Positions 26,544 through 35,579 of a stretch of 64,000 nt of DNA are shown here, one piece after another. Under the pieces are notes generated by a model, which saw only the letters and a program-made list of their open reading frames with translations, was not told the origin of the DNA and did not search any database. Both the position numbers and the translations under genes were made by a program. Numbering within the stretch: the first letter of the stretch is position 1; each line of letters starts with the position of its first letter. Source of the DNA: Dehalobacter alkaniphilus (GTDB taxonomy: Bacteria; Bacillota; Desulfitobacteriia; Desulfitobacteriales; Syntrophobotulaceae); the NCBI GenBank assembly GCA_040500365.1, contig CP148031.1, positions 496,001 through 560,000 of the forward strand, read 5' to 3'.

Positions 26544-28109
26544 TTAGAAGCCGATATGGTATTTCTTGATTTCGTTGCTTTGCGGATCGATTAGGTGAAT
26601 TGCACAAGCCAGACATGGGTCGTAGGAACGGATGACACGGACGACATTGATCGGATTGTCCGGATCCGGTACCGGTACCCCGATCATGGATTTGTCAACC
26701 GGGCCTAAAACACCGTTTCCATCTGTCGGTGAAAAGTTCCAAGTCGAGGGGACGACCATTTGGTAATTTGCTGTTTTATGATCTTCAACTTTGATCCAGT
26801 GGCCAAGCGAACCACGGGCAACTTCAATCAAGCCTGCGCCCTGACCGCTTGCGGGGATTTCCCAATGATCGGTATCATGGATCTTAAAGTTCGGCTTACC
26901 CATTTCGGCAATGAGGGAATCGACCCATTCGAGCATTTTCTTAGCCATAAGAATGGTTTCCACCGCCCGGGCGGCATGACGGGCGACAGCGCCGGGCTTA
27001 ATGTTATATTTCGTAATAACGTCCATAAGCACTTTCGGCTGCATGACGAGCATACGGGCGAGCGGTCCGACTTCCATCGGTTTGCCGTCATAGCGCGGTG
27101 CTTTGACATAGGTATAGGCGTCCTTCTTATCCAAGTCAATAACAGTGTCTTCCTCATAAGGAGTTCTGCCTTTGTCGCTCTTGTACCAGGCATGCGTGAT
27201 ATCTTCAGTAATTTTGCCGCTATTGAGCTCATGAATCGTTCCAAAGTTATTATCAAGAACGATACCAGGTGTAAATAACAAGTCTTTTCCTTCTGCATCT
27301 CCGGCAAAGCCGCCATAAGACATGTAATTGCCATGACTGCCGCCAACGCCGGCCTGAGCCAAAGGCAGAAGCGGCCCGGTCCCGAAGGTCAGGACATCCT
27401 GGAGGTAGACATTTTCAACGAAGGCGATCTGCTCCATCAGCATGGAACGGTATTGGAAGACTTGTTCCAAAGTAGGCAGTATCGTGACGCCGCCGACGAC
27501 GATCGAGGATTGGTGCGGTTGTTTGCCGGCAAATATTGCGGACATTTTCTTGGCTTTTGCCTGCATTTCCAAGGCTTTCAGGTAATGCGCAACAGCCATC
27601 GTAACGAGTTCAGGATCGCTGACACAATATTGATCGGGGTTGTAACGCGGTGTCAGAGGCGCTGTATCGTTAGCTGCAACCAGTTTTAAAATTTTGTCCT
27701 TAACGCCGTTTAAACCAGCGTCATTGCCTTTGTACTGGGCAATGGCCATGACATCCAGATAGTCCAAGGCAGATAGATGATAGAAATGGAGCGGATGATC
27801 ATGCAAGAGCGTTGCGCCGTAAATCAGATTGCGAATAAGACGGCCGCCATAGGGGACTTCAGCACCAAAAGCAGCGTCCAAAGCCAGCGCGGAAGCTAAA
27901 CCATGGACTGTCGAGCAGACGCCGCAGGCACGTTCCGTAACATAACTGGCATCTCTGGGATCACGACCGATAACCAAGTTTTCAAGGCCCCTGTACATAG
28001 TGCCTATGACACGGGAGTTAGAGACGACACCATTTTCGATCTCTACTTCTATTTTCAAGTGGCCTTCAATACGGGTAATGGGATCAATGACAATTTTTTG
28101 TGCAGACAT
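26544..28109 (-). CDS. hyaB: [NiFe]-hydrogenase large subunit
   Basis: 521 residues. Group 1 uptake hydrogenase catalytic subunit. The active-site cysteines are in RACGVCSTVHGLASA (about residue 60) and in the C-terminal DPCLACAIH. A 16-residue tail (from LIDPQ) remains after that His and should be removed by the maturation protease encoded downstream. Other landmarks: KIVIDPITRIEGHLKIEVEI at the start and GSLGHWIKVEDHKTANYQ. Start ATG 28109 has AAGGAGG and lies 3 bases after the small-subunit stop. Confidence 0.97.
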   Translation of the reverse strand: MSAQKIVIDPITRIEGHLKIEVEIENGVVSNSRVIGTMYRGLENLVIGRDPRDASYVTERACGVCSTVHGLASALALDAAFGAEVPYGGRLIRNLIYGATLLHDHPLHFYHLSALDYLDVMAIAQYKGNDAGLNGVKDKILKLVAANDTAPLTPRYNPDQYCVSDPELVTMAVAHYLKALEMQAKAKKMSAIFAGKQPHQSSIVVGGVTILPTLEQVFQYRSMLMEQIAFVENVYLQDVLTFGTGPLLPLAQAGVGGSHGNYMSYGGFAGDAEGKDLLFTPGIVLDNNFGTIHELNSGKITEDITHAWYKSDKGRTPYEEDTVIDLDKKDAYTYVKAPRYDGKPMEVGPLARMLVMQPKVLMDVITKYNIKPGAVARHAARAVETILMAKKMLEWVDSLIAEMGKPNFKIHDTDHWEIPASGQGAGLIEVARGSLGHWIKVEDHKTANYQMVVPSTWNFSPTDGNGVLGPVDKSMIGVPVPDPDNPINVVRVIRSYDPCLACAIHLIDPQSNEIKKYHIGF

Positions 28110-28112
28110 TCC

Positions 28113-29192
28113 TTACTCCTCCTTATGTCCATGGTCTTTTTTGCCTAAACGGCCGGTTGCCGCCGTAGCTGCAAGATGAACGGCAAGGCCTGCAACGGCA
28201 ACGCCTCCGATAATCTTGCCGGTAGCATCAGCATTGATTTGGCCGATGCCGGGAAGTTCAAAGCCTTCTTGTTTGTCATAAAGAGGACTGAAGGTTTTAA
28301 AGAATCCTGCCTCTGAACAACCGGAACATGGTGAACCGGCGTTGATACAGAAGTTGGTATTGTCGTTGTACCAAACCTGTGCGCAGTCGGTATACGTCTT
28401 CGGGCCTTTGCAGCCTTTCAGGATTAGACAATAGTCTTTTTGGGCCGGATCGTTCCAGTCTTTTAGATAGTTTCCGGCTTCAAATTGTCCACGGCGTGGG
28501 CAGTTGTCATGAAGCAGCTTGCCGTAGAAAACGACCGGCCGGGCCTGATCATCGAGCGGCGGAACCGTACCATAGGTCAGGTAGTAAACAATCGTTCCGA
28601 GCATGGTGGCCGGTTTGACCGGACAGCATGGGAGATTGATGACAGGAGTTGAAATGTTGTTTTGTTTCAACAGTTCACGGACGCCGACAGCGTCAACCTC
28701 ACAGGCTCCGGGAATTCCGGCGCCATCGGTTGCGCAGCTGCCGACAGCAATAATGGCTTTAGCTTTCTTGGAAGCTTCCAGGACGGTTTCCCGGAAAGGT
28801 TTGCCGCCCACCATGCAATACCTGTCTTCCTTTGAGGGAATAGCTCCTTCGACGACGAGCACAAAGTTTTCTTTCAGGGCCTCCAGATAAGCTTCCTCGG
28901 CCTTATAGCCGGAAGCTGCCATAATGGTCTCATGATAACGGATCGAAAGCATATCCAGGACCACTTCAGCCGCTGACGGATTCAGTGTTGCCAAAAGTGA
29001 CTCGGAACAGCCTGTGCATTCCATTCCATGAAGCCAGATTACCGGCGGTTTTTCCAAGGCAGTCTCAACAGCCTGAGTGACCTTGGGAGATACTGCAGCA
29101 GGGAGACCCAAAGCTGCCGTAGTCGCAGCCATCAATTTCAAAAAGCCGCGTCGGGATACTCCTCTTGCTGCCAGAGCATCAAATGTGTTCAT
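28113..29192 (-). CDS. hyaA: [NiFe]-hydrogenase small subunit, Tat-exported
   Basis: 359 residues from ATG 29192, behind GGAGGAGG; the nine-residue open extension to 29219 lacks a ribosome binding site. Twin-arginine signal SRRGFLKLMAA at residues 13-23. The mature part holds the cysteines for three Fe-S clusters, starting WLHGMECTGCSES and later CATDGAGIPGAC, LPCCPVKP and FCINAGSPCSGCSEAGF. A C-terminal hydrophobic helix (IIGGVAVAGLAVHLAA) anchors the dimer on the outer face of the membrane. First gene of the operon. Confidence 0.97.
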   Translation of the reverse strand: MNTFDALAARGVSRRGFLKLMAATTAALGLPAAVSPKVTQAVETALEKPPVIWLHGMECTGCSESLLATLNPSAAEVVLDMLSIRYHETIMAASGYKAEEAYLEALKENFVLVVEGAIPSKEDRYCMVGGKPFRETVLEASKKAKAIIAVGSCATDGAGIPGACEVDAVGVRELLKQNNISTPVINLPCCPVKPATMLGTIVYYLTYGTVPPLDDQARPVVFYGKLLHDNCPRRGQFEAGNYLKDWNDPAQKDYCLILKGCKGPKTYTDCAQVWYNDNTNFCINAGSPCSGCSEAGFFKTFSPLYDKQEGFELPGIGQINADATGKIIGGVAVAGLAVHLAATAATGRLGKKDHGHKEE

Positions 29193-29296
29193 TCTGCAAT
29201 TCCTCCTCCACATGTCCAAAAAATAAAATTCTTACTTAATATAAAATAGGATAAAAATTATAAATATTTAGATAATACATTTTCGTAAAAATATAT

Positions 29297-29313
29297 TATT
29301 GCAGTGAGCAATA
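29297..29313 (-). other. Small hairpin in hydrogenase 5' leader
   Basis: TATTGC (29297-29302), loop AGTGA, GCAATA (29308-29313) lies in the predicted 5' untranslated region between the sigma-54 promoter and the start at 29192. The rest of 29193-29546 is very AT-rich and has no coding frame. Confidence 0.4.
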
Positions 29314-29370
29314 TACCGAAAAAAATCATCCAAATATATATAAAGTTTATCTATTTTCCAAAATTAATAA

Positions 29371-29388
29371 ATGCAAGAAGCGTGCCAA
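29371..29388 (-). promoter_or_regulatory. Sigma-54 (-24/-12) promoter of the hydrogenase operon
   Basis: Read on the minus strand the sequence is TTGGCACGCTTCTTGCAT, matching the RpoN consensus at the -24 GG (29386-29385) and -12 GC (29374-29373), with the required 10 bases between them. The predicted start is near 29361, giving a leader of about 170 bases. This makes the operon dependent on sigma-54 and an enhancer-binding activator, neither of which is in the window. Confidence 0.85.
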
Positions 29389-29480
29389 AATATAAAACGG
29401 CTGAAAAGTTTGCAATAAGCCAACACGAAAAAGTCATAGTTCGATAAAAATTATTAAAATAGACAAAATGTTTATCTTTC

Positions 29481-29497
29481 TGATACGAATTGTATCA
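29481..29497. promoter_or_regulatory. Palindromic upstream activator site candidate
   Basis: TGATAC-GAATT-GTATCA is a perfect inverted repeat with 6-base arms, centred about 103 bases upstream of the -24 element. That is the usual distance for an enhancer-binding protein site. It could alternatively belong to another regulator. Confidence 0.55.
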
Positions 29498-29546
29498 TCT
29501 GGAGAGACATAAGAGCTTGCAAAAATACAACTTACGGTCAATGCAA

Positions 29547-29843
29547 TCAATAAAGATGTTCCTGCAATTTAAATTCCGGGTAATTCAACGTGCTGTTATT
29601 CATTCCATAAATACCATAAAACATGATGCAGATGACGATGATGATCCAAACAATCATTTTCATCATGGAGTTCTTGTTAATCAATAAACTGACACCGGCA
29701 CCAATCAATAGCAGAGGCCAGAGCTTCCAAAGTGATAGGAAAAAAGTCCCGATGATCGAAAACGAAAAAACGTCAAGATTACTAAGCAGCCAGATTACAC
29801 CGACCAGAATGATCACCGCACCCAGGGTAATATTTTTTTTCAT
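29547..29843 (-). CDS. Small membrane protein, LiaI/LiaF-TM like
   Basis: 98 residues with three or four hydrophobic segments (ITLGAVIILVGVIWLLSNL, LWPLLLIGAGVSLLI, MIVWIIIVICIMFYGIYG). The repeating pattern of a helix, a short Trp-Pro-containing turn and a second helix is typical of LiaI/LiaF-N-terminal TM domains, which sense envelope stress. Its start overlaps the stop of the PspC-domain gene by 4 bases (ATGA), so the two are co-translated. Confidence 0.75.
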   Translation of the reverse strand: MKKNITLGAVIILVGVIWLLSNLDVFSFSIIGTFFLSLWKLWPLLLIGAGVSLLINKNSMMKMIVWIIIVICIMFYGIYGMNNSTLNYPEFKLQEHLY

Positions 29844-30256
29844 TGATGATCTCTCCTCGCAAACAATACGTAAACGCCAATAGCAATCAAACCTATGGGT
29901 AGCAGGATGTCGATGTCGAACCAGTCGAAGAGTCTGTCTGACAAAAATACAGCACCAACAATGATCAGCGCAATGCCAAATACTTTAAGGCTTTTGTCCT
30001 TATTGATGGCCTGATTATGATCATTATTTGGAATATCTGCCGAGTCAGCATTGTTCTGAGAATTGCCGAATGAGCCAAAAGGTTTTTGAGGAATCACTAC
30101 CCAGCAGACGAGATAGGCAAGAATTCCGATCCCGGCAAAAAATGCGAGCAGCCAGATAATCCGTACAATCGTAGGATCTATTTCAAAATATTCCGCAATT
30201 CCAGAGCAGACCCCTGCAATCACTTTGTTTTGAGACCGATAGATTTGTTTACCCAT
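29840..30256 (-). CDS. PspC-domain membrane protein
   Basis: 138 residues. N-terminal PspC domain with the signature KVIAGVCSGIAEYFEIDPTIVR and a membrane helix (LLAFFAGIGILAYLVCWVVIPQ split over about residues 35-56). A polar linker and two further helices (IALIIVGAVFLSDRL and ILLPIGLIAIGVYVLF) resemble its neighbour. PspC proteins respond to membrane stress. Ribosome binding site GGGGGAT lies before ATG 30256. The 298-base divergent spacer to the next gene (30257-30554) holds no further gene. Confidence 0.85.
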   Translation of the reverse strand: MGKQIYRSQNKVIAGVCSGIAEYFEIDPTIVRIIWLLAFFAGIGILAYLVCWVVIPQKPFGSFGNSQNNADSADIPNNDHNQAINKDKSLKVFGIALIIVGAVFLSDRLFDWFDIDILLPIGLIAIGVYVLFARRDHQ

Positions 30257-30554
30257 GACCCATCCCCCTTAATCCAATTCAAAAGGAACTTACTTGATGG
30301 TTTGGCTTTTTCACGGAATCGAAAAGTCATTTTTTCATAAATCTATGGATTCTCATCATTTATATTCCAGCGGTTCTATTTTGAGAGCTCCATCTGTTCT
30401 GGGTAATAATATTCCATTGTGATTTCATAAGACTATATTAACACGAAGGACAGAATGTGGGTAGAAAAATTTATATTATTTTTCTAATAACTTCAGACAG
30501 TAAGGTAGACAATGAATAATAACCCCCTCAGATGGAAAAATAATTCTGCTGAAT

Positions 30555-33500
30555 TTGTTTGAGGGGGAATGTAATCTGGATTCGCATCATCACAGAATCA
30601 CTGACAAAGATAAGAATAACCTTCATGTTGGGATAGACATAGGTTCCACCACTGTTAAAATCGCTGTCTTAAATAAGGAAGGCGTTCTGTTGTTCAGCCG
30701 GTATACCCGGCATTATTCGGATATCTGGAGCACGTTGCAAAGGCTGGTGGATGAAGCCGGTCAGAAATATGCGGCATTTTCGCTGACGGTAGCAATTACA
30801 GGTTCAGGCGGACTGGCTGTGGCTGAACATCTGGACATTTCATTTATTCAGGAGGTCATTGCCGGAAGCAAAGCAGTGGATCGTTATCTGCCAGGAACGG
30901 ATGTTGTCATTGAGCTTGGCGGAGAAGATGCGAAGATAACCTTTTTTGACAAGGGGTTTGATCAGCGGATGAACGGGATCTGTGCGGGAGGAACCGGTGC
31001 TTTTATTGATCAAATGGCTGTCCTGTTAAAGACGGATGCGGCTGGTCTGGATGCGCTGGCTGCCCATAGCCGGGTCATCTATCCGATTGCCGCCAGATGC
31101 GGGGTTTTTGCCAAAACCGATATTCAACCTCTCTTAAATGAAGGAGTCCGCAAGGAGGACATTGCAGCTTCGATCTTTCAGGCGGTTGTAAATCAGACCA
31201 TCGGAGGGCTTGCCTGCGGACATAAAATTAAAGGGAAAGTTGGCTTCCTCGGAGGACCGCTTCACTTCCTGCCGCAGCTGCGAGTTCGGTTTCAGGAAAC
31301 GTTGGGGCTGAAGGATGAAGATATGATTGTTCCGGGAAATTCCGAAGTTTATGTAGCTATCGGAGCGGCCCTCGCCTCTGCTCAGGATAAAGATATTACA
31401 TTTGAACAGCTTGGTCAAAAATTGAAAACAGACAAAAAAAAGCTTCAGTATGAAACAGCCAGACTTGATCCACTTTTTGCAGATGAAGAGGAATACCGCG
31501 CGTTTGTAAGGCGGCATGCCCAAAATATTGTCAGCACAAATCAGCTGGAGATGTACCAGGGCCAATGTTTTTTAGGTCTGGATGTAGGATCTACCACGAC
31601 AAAAGCTGTTTTGATAGATCCGCAAGGCACCCTTCTTTATTCCGCCTATACTAATAATGAAGGCAACCCTTTGGCTTCAGCAGTCAATATTCTGAAAGAA
31701 CTATACAACAGGCTCCTGGAAAACACGAAAATTGCTTATTCTGCCGTGACTGGCTACGGAGAAAAACTGACTCAGGCGGCACTTTTTTTTGATATGGGGG
31801 AAGTCGAGACCATTGCTCATTACACAGCTGCCAATCATTTTCTGCCTGGAGTCAACCTGATTCTGGACATCGGCGGACAGGATATGAAATGCCTTAAAGT
31901 AAAAAACGGTGTGATTGAAAATATTATGCTAAATGAAGCCTGTTCATCCGGCTGCGGTTCTTTTATTGAAACATTTGCGAGGTCACTGGAAATGAATGTG
32001 GCGGATTTTGCCCGCAAAGGACTTTTGGCTCAAAATCCTGCCGATTTAGGATCGAGATGTACCGTTTTCATGAATTCCAAAGTAAAACAGGCCCAAAAAG
32101 AAGGCATGACGGTCGCGGATATTTCGGCAGGATTATCCTACTCCGTGATCAAAAACGCGCTCTATAAAGTAATTAAGTTAAAAAGCTCTGAGGAATTTGG
32201 TGAAAAGGTTATTGTCCAGGGAGGGACTTTCTTGAATGATGCTGTGGTTCGCAGCCTGGAACGGACCATTGGCCGAGAAGTCGTCCGTCCGGACATTGCC
32301 GGCCTCATGGGTGCCTTTGGTGCGGCCCTCTTGGCCAGGAACGCCTGGCGGGAGGGAGTGGTTACGTCGCTGCTTTCCCCAGATCAAATTAATAACTTTT
32401 CGGTGGAAGTCAGCGCAGCCCGCTGCGAAAACTGTCAGAACCACTGTTTACTTACGGTCAACTGTTTCGGTGACGGGCGCAGGCACATTACAGGAAACCG
32501 CTGTGAAAAAGGATCGGAACGCGATCAGACAGATGAAATTCCGGATCTCTATGCTTATAAACTGAACAGGATCTTTCATTATACGCCGCTGGCCAAAGAA
32601 AAAGCAGTCAGAGGAACCATCGGGATCCCAAGGGTTTTAAATATGTTCGAGAATTATCCTTTTTGGTTTACCTTTTTCACCCGTCTTGGTTTCCGGGTCG
32701 AGCTGTCGCCGGTTTCCACCCGGAAGGTTTATGAGGCGGGCATGGAGACAATTTCTTCAGATACCGTTTGTTATCCTGCCAAACTTGTTCACGGTCATAT
32801 TGTGTCATTGATTAAACAAGGCGTGAAACTCATATTTTATCCCTGCATACCGAAGGAGAGAAAAGAAATAGCCGGGGCGGACAACTGCTTTAATTGCCCG
32901 GTGATCAACGCTTATCCGGAAGTGATCAAAGCCAACATGGACGAGTTGAAGCAAAGCGGTGTCCAATTCTGGAATCCTTTTCTGCCGTATGAAGATAAAA
33001 AAAAGCTTAGTAAGAGATTGTATGAAGAACTGAAACATTCAAGCATTACCCTTGCAGAAATCATCCAGGCCGTCGACGCAGCCTGGAATGAAGATCTGAA
33101 TTTCAAACGGGATATCCGCAAAAAAGGAGAAGAGGTCTTGCAATGGCTTGCAGAAACAGGAAATCGCGGGATTGTCCTTTCCGGCAGGCCTTACCATCTG
33201 GATCAGGAAGTTAACCACGGCATACCTAAAGTCATCACGGCCCTCGGAATGGCAGTGCTTACAGAGGATTCGGTAGCCCATCTCGGAAAAGTCACCAGGC
33301 CACTCCGGGTTCTGGATCAGTGGATGTATCATTCCCGACTTTACGAAGCAGCAGATTTTGTTGCCGGAAGACCGGAGCTAGAGCTTGTCCAGTTAAACTC
33401 ATTCGGCTGCGGGCCGGATTCGATTGCTGCGGAACAAGCCCAGGAAATTTTACATAAAGCCGATAAAATCTATACCATGATTAAAATAGATGAGGTCAGC

Positions 33501-34829
33501 AATCTGGGTGCAGTCAGAATAAGGCTTCGCTCGCTTAAAGCTGCGATGGATGCCAGAATAAAACATGATCATCCGATAGAGGGCCCGGCAAAGGGGTCAA
33601 ATGCTGTCCATAGACCAATATTTACCAAGGAAATGCGTAAAACACATACCATTCTTGCTCCGCAGATGGCGCCGATCCATTTTGAATTTGCCCAGGAGGT
33701 CGCCCGTTCGGAGGGGTACCGTTTTGAAGTACTGGCTATAGTTGAAAAAGAGGATATTGAAGAGGGCTTGAAATATGTTAACAATGATTCCTGTTACCCT
33801 TCGGTTATTATTATCGGGCAGCTGTTAAGGGCGTTAAAATCCGGAAGATACGATCTGAACAACACCTCGGTCATTATAACCCAGACGGGGGGACCCTGCC
33901 GGGCCAGCAATTATTTGGGGCTATTAAAGAAAGCGCTTCAGGTCTCAGGACTGGAGCACATTCCGATACTTTCGCTCAATGTCGCAGGCTTGGAGAAAAA
34001 TCCCGGATTTAAGTTGACGGTCTCCATGGCGGTCAAAGCAATCATGGCCATGCTTTACGGAGACCTGCTGATGAAGGTTTTCTACCGGGTAAGGCCTTAT
34101 GAAACAAGTGCGGGAACAGCGGATCAGCTTCTGAGAAAGTGGATAGATATCTGCAAGATCAATGTTGCCAATGGAGACCGCAGCTTATTTCGTGAAAATC
34201 TGAAGGGAATTGTTCGGGATTTTGAAAATATTGAGATTATTCAGCAGAGAAAACCACGGGTTGGACTGGTCGGGGAGATCCTCGTAAAATTTCACCCTGC
34301 GGCGAATAACAACATGGCCGAGTTTATTGAAAAAGAAGGTGCAGAAATGGTAGTTCCGGGACTGATGGAGTTTTTTCTTTACTGCTGCTACGGGAAGGAA
34401 TTTAACTATAGATATCTTGCCGGTAAGCGATCTTCCGGAGTCATCGGAAATCTGTTGGTCAAGTATACGGAAAGCTATCGTGGGGATTTAAGGGCTGCCT
34501 TAAAGAATAGTAAAAGATTCGATATCCCGCCAACGATTCAGGAGATGGCGGAAAGTGTCAAACCATTCCTTTCCCTGGGCAACCAAACCGGAGAGGGTTG
34601 GTTGCTGACTGCGGAAATGGTGGAACTAATCAAAAGCGGCGCCAACAATATTATCTGCATGCAGCCGTTTGCCTGTCTGCCGAATCATATTACCGGCAAA
34701 GGAATGATCAAGACCCTGAAAGAGCAGTATCCCCAGACCAATATTGTTGCCGTGGATTATGATCCCGGAGCCAGTGAAGTGAACCAGATCAATCGGATTA
34801 AGCTGATGCTAGAGAGAGCTTTTGGCTGA
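30555..34829 (+). CDS. Fused double acyl-CoA dehydratase activase-like protein
   Basis: Up to 1424 residues. Two BcrA/BadF/HgdC-type ATPase domains: VGIDIGSTTVKIAVL (from about 27), with Cys in NGICAGGTGAFIDQM and AARCGVFAK; and LGLDVGSTTTKAVLI (from about 338), with ACSSGCGSFIETFA and SRCTVFMNSK. These are the cysteines that ligate a [4Fe-4S] cluster between activator monomers. A DUF2229 region (about 690-900) and an HgdB-related C-terminal region follow. The protein probably drives ATP-coupled low-potential electron transfer; substrate unknown. The start is uncertain: TTG 30555 lacks a ribosome binding site, whereas CTG 30576 has GAGGGGG 8 bases upstream. Confidence 0.88.
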   Translation: MFEGECNLDSHHHRITDKDKNNLHVGIDIGSTTVKIAVLNKEGVLLFSRYTRHYSDIWSTLQRLVDEAGQKYAAFSLTVAITGSGGLAVAEHLDISFIQEVIAGSKAVDRYLPGTDVVIELGGEDAKITFFDKGFDQRMNGICAGGTGAFIDQMAVLLKTDAAGLDALAAHSRVIYPIAARCGVFAKTDIQPLLNEGVRKEDIAASIFQAVVNQTIGGLACGHKIKGKVGFLGGPLHFLPQLRVRFQETLGLKDEDMIVPGNSEVYVAIGAALASAQDKDITFEQLGQKLKTDKKKLQYETARLDPLFADEEEYRAFVRRHAQNIVSTNQLEMYQGQCFLGLDVGSTTTKAVLIDPQGTLLYSAYTNNEGNPLASAVNILKELYNRLLENTKIAYSAVTGYGEKLTQAALFFDMGEVETIAHYTAANHFLPGVNLILDIGGQDMKCLKVKNGVIENIMLNEACSSGCGSFIETFARSLEMNVADFARKGLLAQNPADLGSRCTVFMNSKVKQAQKEGMTVADISAGLSYSVIKNALYKVIKLKSSEEFGEKVIVQGGTFLNDAVVRSLERTIGREVVRPDIAGLMGAFGAALLARNAWREGVVTSLLSPDQINNFSVEVSAARCENCQNHCLLTVNCFGDGRRHITGNRCEKGSERDQTDEIPDLYAYKLNRIFHYTPLAKEKAVRGTIGIPRVLNMFENYPFWFTFFTRLGFRVELSPVSTRKVYEAGMETISSDTVCYPAKLVHGHIVSLIKQGVKLIFYPCIPKERKEIAGADNCFNCPVINAYPEVIKANMDELKQSGVQFWNPFLPYEDKKKLSKRLYEELKHSSITLAEIIQAVDAAWNEDLNFKRDIRKKGEEVLQWLAETGNRGIVLSGRPYHLDQEVNHGIPKVITALGMAVLTEDSVAHLGKVTRPLRVLDQWMYHSRLYEAADFVAGRPELELVQLNSFGCGPDSIAAEQAQEILHKADKIYTMIKIDEVSNLGAVRIRLRSLKAAMDARIKHDHPIEGPAKGSNAVHRPIFTKEMRKTHTILAPQMAPIHFEFAQEVARSEGYRFEVLAIVEKEDIEEGLKYVNNDSCYPSVIIIGQLLRALKSGRYDLNNTSVIITQTGGPCRASNYLGLLKKALQVSGLEHIPILSLNVAGLEKNPGFKLTVSMAVKAIMAMLYGDLLMKVFYRVRPYETSAGTADQLLRKWIDICKINVANGDRSLFRENLKGIVRDFENIEIIQQRKPRVGLVGEILVKFHPAANNNMAEFIEKEGAEMVVPGLMEFFLYCCYGKEFNYRYLAGKRSSGVIGNLLVKYTESYRGDLRAALKNSKRFDIPPTIQEMAESVKPFLSLGNQTGEGWLLTAEMVELIKSGANNIICMQPFACLPNHITGKGMIKTLKEQYPQTNIVAVDYDPGASEVNQINRIKLMLERAFG

Positions 34830-34961
34830 ATCTTTCGGTCTATTCTACCCATTGTTTTAAGTGCCTGTTTTTTATAAATTTAAGTATCTTATCCTTGGGT
34901 CTTGTGCTAAGATAATGTGGGAAGATTTGACCAGGTTATGATAAAGGAGGAAGTAAAGACT

Positions 34962-35579
34962 GTGTCAAAAAAAGAAAACGACTTTTTTGTACTTATGAAG
35001 GAAAACGCGCAGCTTATTTGCGAAAGCTCGCTGGTATTAAAAGAAGCAGTTAAGGATCCCACCACTTTCCCGGTCAAGATGAAGGAACTCATTGATTTGG
35101 AACACCGTGCCGACGATATTACCAACAAGATCATTGATAACCTGAATAAGACACTGGTGACGCCAATGGACAGGGAAGACCTCTACTCATTGGCGACAAA
35201 CATGGATGATATCATTGATTTTATTCAAGGCGCCTTGGAACGGATGATCATGTATAAAGCAACGCCACCCCACTCCGGGGTTGAAGAGCTGATTCGGGTT
35301 CTGGATGACTGCATTCATATTATTAAAATATCTGTGGACAACCTTCCCAGTATCCGCACCAAATTAAATCTTATTCTTGAAAACACAGAAAAAATTCATA
35401 AACTGGAAAGCGAGGGAGATCGTTTATACCGGAGTGAAGTAGGCAAGCTGTTTGAAAAAGAAAGCAATCCGATTGAAATCATTAAATGGAAAGAAATACT
35501 GGAACATCTGGAAGACGCCACGGACCGTTGTGAAGATCTTGCGCTTGTAATAAAAGGGGTCGTATTAAAATATGTCTAG
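34962..35579 (+). CDS. DUF47 (PhoU-like) accessory protein of Pit transporter
   Basis: 205 residues from GTG 34962, supported by AAAGGAGG at 34943-34950; the frame is open further upstream but without a site. All-helical DUF47/YkaA family: LIDLEHRADDITNKIIDNLN, MDREDLYSLATNMDDIIDFI and KLESEGDRLYRSEV carry the metal-binding E/D patterns of PhoU proteins. It overlaps the Pit gene by 8 bases; such pairs modulate phosphate uptake. Confidence 0.92.
   Translation: MSKKENDFFVLMKENAQLICESSLVLKEAVKDPTTFPVKMKELIDLEHRADDITNKIIDNLNKTLVTPMDREDLYSLATNMDDIIDFIQGALERMIMYKATPPHSGVEELIRVLDDCIHIIKISVDNLPSIRTKLNLILENTEKIHKLESEGDRLYRSEVGKLFEKESNPIEIIKWKEILEHLEDATDRCEDLALVIKGVVLKYV

Noticed and set aside
26760..27278. 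172-residue antisense frame inside the hydrogenase large-subunit gene
   Set aside because: Shadow frame with no ribosome binding site and no recognisable protein features.
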